A stretch of DNA of 32,537 nt, from assembly GCA_001028815.1 (NCBI GenBank), contig LDJB01000008.1, positions 1 through 32,537 on the forward strand, in the 5' to 3' direction. This DNA is from Peptococcaceae bacterium 1109 (lineage in GTDB: Bacteria > Bacillota > Limnochordia > Darwinibacteriales > Darwinibacteriaceae). The notes under the pieces are model-generated. The model was not told where the DNA came from, did no database searches, and saw only the letters and a list, made by a program, of their open reading frames with translations. A program made the translations under genes and the position numbers. Below, in pieces: positions 24,106 to 31,629 of this stretch. How positions within the stretch are numbered: position 1 is the stretch's first letter; every line of letters starts with the position of its first letter.

Positions 24106-25581
24106 TTACTTAAGCTTTATCCTAAACACCACAGGCAGATTACTCTGTACCTCTTTGGCCTGGATTAGCAGGCCTTCTTCGCTGCGTTCCCACTTGATCT
24201 TCTCACCAAAGCCGAGAACGGATACATCCTCAATGATTCCGTGGAAGTAAGGCTTGCTCGACGCATCCCTCTCGGCGAGTGATCTTATGAGGACTCTGCC
24301 ATCTTGTGGATACTTCAGGACTGTTGCGTACAGGTTGGATCCCCGTACAGTGAAACGGATATCTTCCGGTGTGAACGGTTTTTCGTCATTATCTGTAAAC
24401 TGGCCTTCTGGGATCTTGGTTGGCCCTTCCCCTGATTCTTTCCATACCATCGAGTCATAGATTGCTTCACCGTTGGCCCGGAGCCATCCACCGATGTCCA
24501 ACAGAACCTGCCGCTCTTCGTCGGCAATGGTTCCTTCTGCTTTCGGGCCCACATTGAGAAGCAGGGTTCCATTCTTGCTCACTATATCCACCAAGTCACA
24601 GATAATCTGGTAGGCGGTCTTGTAGCTGTTGTTTTCTGTGTAGCACCATGAGTTCTTGGCTATGGCCGTATCGGCCTGCCAGAAGTAAGGCTTAGCCTCA
24701 GCAAACTGACCCCTCTCGATATCTACCACCGCGGTTCCGAACATAAAGGCATCGTGTTTGTACGTTATCACTACTTCTTGGCCCCACTCATGAGCCCTGT
24801 TGTAATAATAGGCCGCAAACTTCTTGATATACGGCTTAAAGGCACTGTGCTGAATCCACCAGTCGAAGTAAACGATTTTGGGCCTGTACTGGTCCACTAT
24901 CTCACAGCACCGCAGGAGCCAATCTTCGAGGAACTCTTCTGTAGGCTCGGGCTTCCCGTAGAGGTCATGAAACCCGAGCTCAGGCTGGGCCGGCCAGTAG
25001 AAATCACCGCGCACGAGGGGTTCCTTAATGTCACTGTCAAACTGACGCCCGTGTCCCATGAAGAACCAATGCTCAGCTCGGTGGGAAGAAGCACCACCTA
25101 CAAGGCCCTCTTCGCGAAAAGCTTCAAACAGCTCTCCTAAGACATCTCGCTTGGGCCCCATATTGAGAGCATTGTACTTAGAGAGATCGCTCCTATACAT
25201 CTGGAACCCATCGTGATGTTCGGCCACAGGGACTATATATCTGGCACCAGCTTCTTTAAACAGACGAGCCCATTCCTGCGGGTCAAACTTAGGGGCAGTA
25301 AACATAGGAATAAAGTCCTTATACCCGAAATCCTTGTGGTTCCCGTACGTCTTAAGGTGATGTTCGTACTCCGGTGAACCTTGGATATACATCTGCCGGG
25401 GATACCATTCATTTCCGAAGGCAGGGACAGAATAGACTCCCCAATGGATGAAGATGCCAAACTTGGCATTCCGATACCACTCGGGGACTTGGTAATTCCC
25501 CAATGAATCCCAGTCATCGGAAAAAGGGCCCCGTTTGATAACGTCCTCAATCTTTTCCAAGGCGTTCTTGTAGGAAATCAA
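24106..25581 (-). CDS. alpha-L-fucosidase, glycoside hydrolase family 29
   Basis: A retaining exo-fucosidase, 491 residues with no signal peptide, so it acts on imported oligosaccharides. GH29 signatures are EWYRNAKFGIFIHWGVYSVP at the barrel start, AEHHDGFQMY (HHDGF at 122-126), and VYFDWWIQ with the nucleophile D240. NGTLLLNVGPKAEGTI closes the barrel, and a C-terminal beta domain follows from about 390. The start is TTG 25581 with AGGAGA 9 bases upstream; the same region offers no ATG in frame. It heads a minus-strand cluster with the unknown 319-residue protein, kinase and HAD, after a 79-base gap, so the cluster may handle fucose or a fucosylated glycan. Confidence 0.93.
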   Translation of the reverse strand: MISYKNALEKIEDVIKRGPFSDDWDSLGNYQVPEWYRNAKFGIFIHWGVYSVPAFGNEWYPRQMYIQGSPEYEHHLKTYGNHKDFGYKDFIPMFTAPKFDPQEWARLFKEAGARYIVPVAEHHDGFQMYRSDLSKYNALNMGPKRDVLGELFEAFREEGLVGGASSHRAEHWFFMGHGRQFDSDIKEPLVRGDFYWPAQPELGFHDLYGKPEPTEEFLEDWLLRCCEIVDQYRPKIVYFDWWIQHSAFKPYIKKFAAYYYNRAHEWGQEVVITYKHDAFMFGTAVVDIERGQFAEAKPYFWQADTAIAKNSWCYTENNSYKTAYQIICDLVDIVSKNGTLLLNVGPKAEGTIADEERQVLLDIGGWLRANGEAIYDSMVWKESGEGPTKIPEGQFTDNDEKPFTPEDIRFTVRGSNLYATVLKYPQDGRVLIRSLAERDASSKPYFHGIIEDVSVLGFGEKIKWERSEEGLLIQAKEVQSNLPVVFRIKLK

Positions 25582-25647
25582 TTTCGATCATCTCCTGCCG
25601 CTTCTCCTTGTGAGGACTCAACACTGCCCTGCCGCTGCGCCGTCGAT

Positions 25648-25803
25648 CTACTCTGAAGTATAACTGTAACGCGCGTTCTGGGTTGTTCTGGCCCTCTCCA
25701 TTAATTGTGGAATACTTCCCCCGGGAACTAAGATGACGTCTGCTGGCTTAAGAGGTGTTTCTACGACATTGAAGTCAGTGATGCAGTCAAACGGGTAAGC
25801 CAA
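25648..25803 (-). pseudogene. N-terminal fragment of a YdcF/DUF218-family protein
   Basis: A TTG at 25803, 9 bases after AGGAGG, starts a 51-codon frame reading YPFDCITDFNVVETPL then KPADVILVPGGSIPQLMERA. This is the start of a DUF218 (YdcF-like) domain, in which ADxIxVxGG is the opening signature. After RA the resemblance stops (RTTQNARYSYTSE) and a TAG follows, while the family is normally 150 or more residues. The 3' part has been lost. It sits 66 bases upstream of the fucosidase, so its deletion may have placed the fucosidase behind this gene's promoter. Confidence 0.6.
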
Positions 25804-26173
25804 GTATGTCTTCCTCCTAAGGTTTTGTCCAGCTCAGATATGTCTTGGCCATCATTCTGACTTTTTCCTGTTTTGTACACTGCTTTCCTTCATACATAAT
25901 CATTGTATCTCGTGCGGGACAGGATAAAAATGACGGCCGCACCAGCAACCAATGGGATCCCTACTTACTTCGGAGACAGCATGTGAGTACGATCTAAATG
26001 AATGAAGCAACCGAAAACACAGCCATGGCAGCATTCTGTTTTCGTCTATAACGTCTCCCGCAGATAACTTTCTGAATCTTGGTGTTTTTCTATCTTGCAG
26101 AACTAATAGAAGGATTTTTTGAAGTTGCGTCTAATTAGAACGATGTGCCGGGGAGGGTAAGGAGGACACACAT
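25804..26173. other. 370-base AT-rich gap between divergent genes
   Basis: No gene is evident. It should contain the minus-strand promoter for the YdcF fragment and fucosidase cluster and the plus-strand promoter for the gene at 26174. The AT-rich stretch 26085-26135 could hold the latter, but no clear -10/-35 pair is visible. Confidence 0.4.
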
Positions 26174-26464
26174 TTGAGAGAAGGAGATTACACTAGGGCG
26201 CCTGCTGCGAGTTCACAGCGGATCAATCGCCGGAGGAATGCTGTGAACTCACGCAGGACGATTGTGTTGAAAGTCTCCGATAAAGTAATCAGTGAAGTTT
26301 TTAGTGACGATCTACCTGGACCGCTTGAGGACGGTTGCTTCGTTCGTATTGATGAGGTGCCAAGCAGTGTTTCACTGCCGCAGTTCATCCTCTTCTTCGG
26401 CAAACGTGTGAAGCAGTTGGTCTCAATGACCCAAAGCTATGAGTTCGACTTTTCGGAGCTATAG
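26174..26464 (+). CDS. small hypothetical protein
   Basis: A 96-residue soluble protein started by TTG, 8 bases after a strong AAGGAGG. The N-terminal 30 residues are arginine-rich (SQRINRRRNAVNSRRT) and probably flexible; the remainder (IVLKVSDKVISEVFSDDL onward) looks like a small alpha/beta domain. I do not recognise it. It is flanked by non-coding DNA, and a nested hairpin begins 42 bases after its stop, which could terminate its message. Confidence 0.55.
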   Translation: MREGDYTRAPAASSQRINRRRNAVNSRRTIVLKVSDKVISEVFSDDLPGPLEDGCFVRIDEVPSSVSLPQFILFFGKRVKQLVSMTQSYEFDFSEL

Positions 26465-26505
26465 CGTACCCGTCCGAAGTAAGCCTCAAAATGAATACAC
26501 ATCAG

Positions 26506-26557
26506 CCAACTCCTCTAGGATGATGGGGTAATACACCCATAACCACAGAGGAGTTGG
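26506..26557 (+). promoter_or_regulatory. nested hairpin covering a ribosome-binding site
   Basis: CCAACTCCTCT (26506-26516) pairs with AGAGGAGTTGG (26547-26557), and an inner ATGGG/CCCAT (26523-26527, 26536-26540) makes a two-tier structure. The 3' arm contains AGGAG, the likely ribosome-binding site of the frame starting at 26565. The structure could thus control translation, be the end of a small mobile element, or end the preceding transcript (no T tract). Confidence 0.5.
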
Positions 26558-26564
26558 TGCTTAA

Positions 26565-26753
26565 TTGGCGGAAAAAGCGAAGCAAGAGTCATGGGCCGAA
26601 GGCGTTAACCAGTTTCTCGGCAAGTGCCTCAGCCATGTGGTGCAGAGAACCCTTAGTGAATCCGCATACCTGTCGAAAAGCGCGCTAAAAGGATCGGGGA
26701 GCATCATTGGAGAAGGCTGTGCCCGTCTTTTATATCTCAGCCTTCTGCTGTAA
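26565..26753 (+). CDS. possible small protein, 62 residues
   Basis: A TTG 11 bases after AGGAG begins MAEKAKQESWAEGVNQFLGK then CLSHVVQRTLSESAYLSKSA. The first half reads like a helical protein start. The end (ARLLYLSLLL) is less convincing and may be a truncation. I do not recognise the family. It could be the N-terminal remnant of a larger gene cut near 26740, where the convergent flavin reductase gene ends. Confidence 0.35.
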   Translation: MAEKAKQESWAEGVNQFLGKCLSHVVQRTLSESAYLSKSALKGSGSIIGEGCARLLYLSLLL

Positions 26754-26774
26754 AGGCTCCTATCTGGCAGCCCC

Positions 26775-27362
26775 TTACTCGTTATCCAGCGATCTAACCT
26801 TCCGCATCGGCTCGCCCCATTTTCCCATGGCTTTTCCGTCCCAGGAGAAGTATGTACGACAGGTTGTTCTGACAGGCGCTATTACCTGCAGCCGTTCCTC
26901 AATTGTCTTGGTGTCATCAGCTAGTTCCTCGTTGGCCAATACGTTGCGGATTTTGCATAGGAATACTTCGCCATCATGGAGCGGAATTGACTGAGCAACC
27001 TCAAGTTCAAACGCGAGTGGACTGGCATCTAGAATCGGAACGTCAAGCACCGCGCCCTTCCGAGTCTCTACTGGGATGTCCATCTTATCAGCGCCATATC
27101 CATCAGTGTTGCCGAAGTAATCAGCTAGCGAAAGAATAGCTTCAGTAACCAGATTGGCGGAAAACACACCGGTTGCGTGAATGCGATCCTTGGTTAGCTT
27201 CTCCCCTCCGATACAGGCCATCACTCCCAGTTCCGAATCCCAGATATAGCTGAACCAGCAAAACAAACCGAAGTTCGGAGTGCCATCTTCCTTATACGTT
27301 CCATACAAGAAGAGAGTTTGTGGACAGAAGTCGTTACTTATCGAAACCGATACCTTACTCAC
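26775..27362 (-). CDS. flavin reductase-like FMN-binding protein
   Basis: A cytoplasmic split-barrel flavoprotein of the flavin-reductase/FMN-binding family, 195 residues, which would use NAD(P)H to reduce FMN or act as a redox carrier. Family features include LFLYGTYKEDGTPNFGLFCW near the N-terminus, ACIGGEKLTKDRIHATGVFS, and FGNTDGYGADKMD. The start is GTG 27362, 7 bases after GGGAGG; an upstream frame to 27392 would ignore that site. It stands alone, convergent with the small gene at 26565. It is not linked by operon to the secreted flavoproteins at 30.8-32.4 kb, though a metabolic link is possible. Confidence 0.85.
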   Translation of the reverse strand: MSKVSVSISNDFCPQTLFLYGTYKEDGTPNFGLFCWFSYIWDSELGVMACIGGEKLTKDRIHATGVFSANLVTEAILSLADYFGNTDGYGADKMDIPVETRKGAVLDVPILDASPLAFELEVAQSIPLHDGEVFLCKIRNVLANEELADDTKTIEERLQVIAPVRTTCRTYFSWDGKAMGKWGEPMRKVRSLDNE

Positions 27363-27605
27363 TGTGTTTCCTCCCTGGACTATTATTGTCACCTCAGGAT
27401 GTCTGTGAACGCCGCGGGGATTCGTGCCTCAATCCATCCAATGCACAGTCCGCATATCTCTGCTCAACCGTATTAGGCCATCGCTTGAGCCTTACTAGGT
27501 GATCGAGAAGATGGAGTGCACTGGGCTAAACGCAATCATAGCAGAAGGAATGGGCATTACCGCAACGAGCATGAAGACCAGAACCGCATCTTAAGGCCTC
27601 TCCTC

Positions 27606-30038
27606 TCAACCACTCCTTACCACAATGTCCCGAGGAAGGAGGCGGAGAAACTGACTGGGCTCACGTCGTTTCTGTGGGCTAGCCATTTCGTGCCAGCTGA
27701 TATACAGCTTCTGCTTTGCACGTGTAAGCCCCACATAGAAAATGCGCCATTCCTCATCAACTCTGCCCTCCAGCATAGCACCGTAGTTAGGAAACTCATA
27801 GTGCACTAGTCCGGGCATAAATACCACATCAAACTCTAAACCTTTCGCCTGATGGATGGTAATCACCGCCACCCGATCCTTTCTGTCGATACGGTCAATG
27901 TTGCGAACTAAAGCTGCAAAACCTACAAATGCTTCTAAAGCCTGGAGCGGCGGCATCTTACGATCGTCTATTTCCCGGGCTGTATTGCGCAGTTCGTCAA
28001 TATTCCTCAATCTCTTCTCATCGCGACGATAGTAATGGAAAAGCCCACTTTCCTCAAGGATGAGATCTAACAACTGATAAGGACGCAGTTCGGCCATGAG
28101 AGAACGCCACTTATCGATCTGTTCTGCCAGGGGCCTAAAGACATGGGCTGCGGCCTGAACAGTTCTCCGCCGCTCAGCTGCTCCCCGCTCTATTCTAGGA
28201 ACCAAGTATTTCAGAAGTTCCCAAGTTGTGGCCACATCATCCATTGCCCTGTGAGTCGGTTTCTGGGAAAGACTCAATCGCTCGGCTAAATCGCCCAGTT
28301 TATAGGAATTCGTCTCCATGAAACGCCTCGCTAGAGACAGGGTATCGACATAGGAATCACGCATGAAGGCAATCCCGTTGCGACTGCATGCGCTTTCTAA
28401 CATACGAATGTCGAACACCACGTTATGCCCAACAAGCATGCCGCCGCCAATAAACTCGAGGAAATCCCGGAGTACATCTCGGGGTTCTTCCCCGTTTTCA
28501 TCCAAGAATCTGTCTGTGAAGCCGTGCACATACACACTTCTACCCACAGACTCCCGCGGCTTTAGGTAGCGATGGAAGGTATCCACCAATTTCCCTTTGT
28601 GGATCTTATAGGCAGCCAGCTCGATAATATCATCCTCTAAGGGCTGGATTCCTGTTGTTTCGCAGTCGAATACGATTAGAGTGCCGTGTTGTACAGCGTG
28701 AAGCACTGGCCCAAAGGGGTCACCATAATCTAGTGCTGATAGACTAAGAAGGTCAGTCAGCCGAAGCCCGCTCTTGCTTGCATCCTCAATGCGCTTGATG
28801 GTCACATCTCCAACTCCGCTGGCAGGCCTCTGCAAAATGCGGCGTGAGCTGACGCGATCTTCCGAATTGAGGAGAAGCCGCAAACGGGCCATGCAGTCCT
28901 TTACTTCCTGCCGGCGGAAGAACTCATAGGCTTCCACAGTGATATGGGGAACCTGCTCCCCTTCTAGCACTTTCGAGACGGCGCTGGCCCTCTTGTTGGA
29001 ACGGCATAAAACGCCCATGTCTTTATAAGGAACACCACTCCTGCGGAGCCCCTTGATCTGCTGAGCAATCCACCTGGCCTCAGTTCTCTCATCGGGGGCA
29101 GAGTGAATCACAATTGGGTCTCCTTTTGCCGCGGCTTTGGCAGGGCGAGGCTCTGTTTTGCTTAGAGCCGGAACCACAGCACCCGCTGCGCGAACTAAAG
29201 TCTCTGTTGCCCGGTGGTTTTCCACAAAGGTCATATACTTTTGACGAGGAAAATCCTGCCTAAACCGCTCGATAACCGTTTCCGGTACCGAGCCTCGCCA
29301 CTCATAGATGGTCTGGTCGAAGTCACCTGCTAGAACCAAGTTCTGTGCTTTCCGAGCCAGGTGGGCAACCACCTCATATTCCATCAGGGTAGTATCCTGC
29401 ATCTCATCCACTTGTATCAGGTCAAAGCGAGTGCTCCATTCCTCGGCTAGAGGACCGTTGGGCAAGAAGGCTCGGTGAGTTAATAGGATTAAGTCGGAAA
29501 AATCCAGTGCCTTGTATGCAGCCAATTCCCGTTGATACAAAGCAAGCAGCTTATCAACGGTACCTCTCTGTAAAGGGGGCCCTTCCTTAGGAGCTACCAC
29601 CCTTCCGTAGAGCTTGTACTCTTCGAGCATATAATAAGTATCCCTGGCGCTTAAGTGCACCAGTTTTGGCAACTTGAGATCATCAATAATGTCTTGAGCA
29701 TCATCTTCATCAATGATACAGAAATCTTGGGGAACACCCAGCTTGACAGCACCCTGGCGGATGATCCAGGCGCACAGGCTGTGAAAAGTGCGGGTAACAA
29801 CCTTGTGACTGTCTTCAGGGCAGTACAGTTCGATCCGCTGGCGCATTTCTTCCGCGGCGCGGTTTGTAAAGGTCACACAGAGAATCCGCTCAGCTGGAAC
29901 CCCGCGGCGGATGGCTTCAGCGGCACGATTTGCCAAGGCAAAGGTCTTACCTGTACCGACACAGGCATGGAGCAGAATGCTTGTATCAACGCACTCTATG
30001 AACTTCCGCTGAGCATCTGTAGGTCTTATAGGTTTCAT
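27606..30038 (-). CDS. UvrD/Rep-type helicase with an inserted DEDDh 3'-5' exonuclease
   Basis: An 810-residue superfamily 1A helicase. Helicase motifs are Walker A VGTGKT (27-32), motif Ia VTFTNRAAEEM, motif II DEMQD (211-215), motif III LAGDFDQTIYEWRG, motif IV ENHRA, motif V ITIHQAKGLEFDVVFMPG, and motif VI FYVGLTRAK. A DnaQ-like exonuclease lies at about 452-615: D458 and E460 in FDCETTG, D543 in HNVVFDIRML, and H596 and D600 in HRAMDD, so all DEDDh residues are present. It falls between the early 2A/2B segment (GVGDVTIKRI) and the later 2B segment (PYQLLDLILEESG). One polypeptide could unwind DNA and degrade 3' ends in repair. ATG start after GGGGGTG; 14 bases after the upstream membrane-protein gene. 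Confidence 0.93.
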   Translation of the reverse strand: MKPIRPTDAQRKFIECVDTSILLHACVGTGKTFALANRAAEAIRRGVPAERILCVTFTNRAAEEMRQRIELYCPEDSHKVVTRTFHSLCAWIIRQGAVKLGVPQDFCIIDEDDAQDIIDDLKLPKLVHLSARDTYYMLEEYKLYGRVVAPKEGPPLQRGTVDKLLALYQRELAAYKALDFSDLILLTHRAFLPNGPLAEEWSTRFDLIQVDEMQDTTLMEYEVVAHLARKAQNLVLAGDFDQTIYEWRGSVPETVIERFRQDFPRQKYMTFVENHRATETLVRAAGAVVPALSKTEPRPAKAAAKGDPIVIHSAPDERTEARWIAQQIKGLRRSGVPYKDMGVLCRSNKRASAVSKVLEGEQVPHITVEAYEFFRRQEVKDCMARLRLLLNSEDRVSSRRILQRPASGVGDVTIKRIEDASKSGLRLTDLLSLSALDYGDPFGPVLHAVQHGTLIVFDCETTGIQPLEDDIIELAAYKIHKGKLVDTFHRYLKPRESVGRSVYVHGFTDRFLDENGEEPRDVLRDFLEFIGGGMLVGHNVVFDIRMLESACSRNGIAFMRDSYVDTLSLARRFMETNSYKLGDLAERLSLSQKPTHRAMDDVATTWELLKYLVPRIERGAAERRRTVQAAAHVFRPLAEQIDKWRSLMAELRPYQLLDLILEESGLFHYYRRDEKRLRNIDELRNTAREIDDRKMPPLQALEAFVGFAALVRNIDRIDRKDRVAVITIHQAKGLEFDVVFMPGLVHYEFPNYGAMLEGRVDEEWRIFYVGLTRAKQKLYISWHEMASPQKRREPSQFLRLLPRDIVVRSG

Positions 30039-30052
30039 CCCGCACCCCCATT

Positions 30053-30334
30053 TTATGCTTCACGCACCTGGATCGCCCGGTGAGATTCCTGTTCCTTCAG
30101 ATCTGCGATCAACTTGGCTAGCTCTTCACCGCGCTCCACAGCTTGCTGCGCCGCAGTGATAGTCATAATCCTCTCCTTAGTTACGGTCAGCCTCTGGTCC
30201 AGCTCCTCTGTGAATGGTATCTTCAGCGGCCTATAGCCAACAAGTTCGGGACTAACCGGTTCATTGAAGTAAGTCAATAGATACCCCCTCAACGCTAGAG
30301 AAGCAAACACAACCACGCTCAATCCCGTAGACAA
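30053..30334 (-). CDS. small single-pass membrane protein upstream of the helicase
   Basis: A frame of 93 codons from TTG 30334 with one membrane helix (GLSVVVFASLALRGYLLTYF) and a charged helical tail (KERIMTITAAQQAVERGEEL onward). The open frame extends upstream with a very basic stretch (RKERRVRRHRRILKRL) but no ATG, GTG or TTG, and the ribosome-binding site of the TTG is weak. The layout (basic segment, one helix, helical tail) recalls FtsL/DivIC-type proteins, but that is only topology. It lies 14 bases before the helicase start, so it is probably co-transcribed with it. Confidence 0.5.
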   Translation of the reverse strand: MSTGLSVVVFASLALRGYLLTYFNEPVSPELVGYRPLKIPFTEELDQRLTVTKERIMTITAAQQAVERGEELAKLIADLKEQESHRAIQVREA

Positions 30335-30421
30335 ACGCTTGAGTATTCTCCGATGCCGGCGTACGCGTCGTTCCTTTCTAGACTCTTAATACAGTCGTTA
30401 TCTTTTTTACATTATTCTACC

Positions 30422-30652
30422 TCAATGTAGTGAACCCTTTCCAGATGATGGCATGATGGGTAATCGGGCAGTTAGTTCCCTTCTTTTGGCAGTAACATAG
30501 TAGAGCGAAAGCGCGGGGAGAAACACAAGTGCCGCAGTTAAGAAGTTGCTCCCTATGACTCTTTCAGTCATCCAAGCCCAAAAAGCACCATATGGTGGTA
30601 ACAACCGGTGGACAGCTGGTTCCCCAGTAATCGCGCTGACTCCGTCCACCAT
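30422..30652 (-). CDS. doubtful small membrane protein
   Basis: A 76-codon frame with one hydrophobic segment (GSNFLTAALVFLPALSLYYV) and a basic tail. ATG 30652 has only a weak CAGG upstream. The frame is protein-like further upstream (GKNILIEDCQAMVDGVSAIT) to a stop near 30690, which suggests either a real gene with a non-standard start or a relic. Function unknown. Confidence 0.3.
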   Translation of the reverse strand: MVDGVSAITGEPAVHRLLPPYGAFWAWMTERVIGSNFLTAALVFLPALSLYYVTAKRRELTARLPIMPSSGKGSLH

Positions 30653-30795
30653 TGCCTGACAATCTTCGATGAGGATGTTTTTTCCGTTTTACAGGGTAAC
30701 GCTTCGTTCGCTCCTCCACGGGTTCGCTGGTGCCCACATCTGTCCCATACATAGGAAAAGCAGCTCTTCCTGCTTCTCCCAGTCCATCAACGTTA

Positions 30796-30824
30796 TTGAC
30801 AACCCCCCTTTCAAGACGTACACT
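30796..30824 (+). promoter_or_regulatory. sigma-A promoter of the FMN-binding protein gene
   Basis: TTGACA (30796-30801) and TACACT (30819-30824) are separated by exactly 17 bp, a near-consensus housekeeping promoter, 47 bases before the start codon. Confidence 0.75.
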
Positions 30825-30870
30825 GGGATAGTGGCAGCGCACACAAACTTATCCATGGAGAGGTGAACGT

Positions 30871-31455
30871 ATGAAGAACTGGAAGAACATTGGTATTTTT
30901 ACTGTCATTCTTGTTTTTGCCTTGTCCTTTACTGCCCTGGCTTGGAATGACGGCGTCTATGTTGGTAAGGCAGATGGCCACAACGGCCCCCTCAGCCTGG
31001 AAGTTACTGTGGCTCATGGCAAGATCGCAGCCATTAAGGTTCTGGAGCACAAAGAGACTCCCAACATCTCTGACGCTGGCTTCAAAGTGGCTGATACCAT
31101 CATCGCCAACCAGAGCCTCAAGGTTGATGCTGTAAGCGGCGCTACCGTCACCAGCAAAGCGGTTATCGCCGCGGTGAAAAACGCCCTCACCGGTGCTTGG
31201 TCTGACGGCAAGTACAACGGCGAAGCTAAGGGACACAACGGCCCACTTTCGCTCGAAGTTGAAGTGGTAAATGGCAAGATCGCCAACATCGCCATCCTCA
31301 GCCACAGCGAGACTCCTATGCTTTCTGACGCAGCATTCAACAACGTGCCTGCCGCTATCATCGCTGCTCAGTCTACCCAAGTGGATGCTGTTTCTGGGGC
31401 AACTGTAACCAGCAAAACCATTATGGCTGCTGTGAACGACGCGCTGTACAAGTAA
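30871..31455 (+). CDS. secreted protein with two tandem FMN-binding domains
   Basis: A 194-residue exported protein. A Sec signal peptide (about 1-24, ending TALAW) precedes two homologous FMN_bind modules (about 26-107 and 109-193). Each carries the covalent-flavinylation motif DAVSGAT; the expected FMN-bearing residues are T92 and T178. In known proteins of this type (NqrC/RnfG-like) an ApbE transferase attaches FMN through a phosphoester bond. Both modules also share GHNGPLSLEV and a conserved ETP. There is no lipobox or membrane anchor, so it is probably soluble outside the membrane. GGAGAGG precedes the ATG. It is a single-gene unit with promoter and terminator, next to an exported nitroreductase. 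The role is likely extracytoplasmic electron transfer. Confidence 0.9.
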   Translation: MKNWKNIGIFTVILVFALSFTALAWNDGVYVGKADGHNGPLSLEVTVAHGKIAAIKVLEHKETPNISDAGFKVADTIIANQSLKVDAVSGATVTSKAVIAAVKNALTGAWSDGKYNGEAKGHNGPLSLEVEVVNGKIANIAILSHSETPMLSDAAFNNVPAAIIAAQSTQVDAVSGATVTSKTIMAAVNDALYK

Positions 31456-31484
31456 TAACAAACATACCTACGTTTAAGAAAGAA

Positions 31485-31523
31485 GCCACCGATTGCAGGG
31501 TTACTCCCCAATCGGTGGCTTTT
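31485..31523 (+). terminator. terminator of the FMN-binding protein gene
   Basis: GCCACCGATTG (31485-31495) pairs perfectly with CAATCGGTGGC (31509-31519), followed by TTTT and a T-rich stretch. An upstream AAG lets it also work on the other strand. Confidence 0.9.
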
Positions 31524-31559
31524 CATTCTTTGTTTGCTTTTCCATCATGAGACTGATCA

Positions 31560-31588
31560 TTGACGAAACGGCCTTGAGCTGGTAAAGT
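31560..31588 (+). promoter_or_regulatory. sigma-A promoter of the exported nitroreductase gene
   Basis: TTGACG (31560-31565) and TAAAGT (31583-31588) are separated by 17 bp, 42 bases before the start codon. The gene is therefore transcribed separately from the FMN-binding gene. Confidence 0.65.
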
Positions 31589-31629
31589 GAAAGTGAAAAC
31601 AATCACAATACCAGCAGGAGGAATGAAGC

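Larger units (their letters stand above)
30335..30870. other. region between divergent genes, mostly uncertain
   Basis: It contains one doubtful minus-strand frame (30422-30652), an AT-rich stretch at 30395-30420 that could be the promoter of the membrane protein/helicase unit, and the plus-strand promoter at 30796-30824 for the FMN-binding protein. Confidence 0.4.

Noticed and set aside
30811-31461. A 216-codon minus-strand frame opposite the FMN-binding gene
   Set aside because: It mirrors the FMN_bind repeats and has no ribosome-binding site or recognisable domain.
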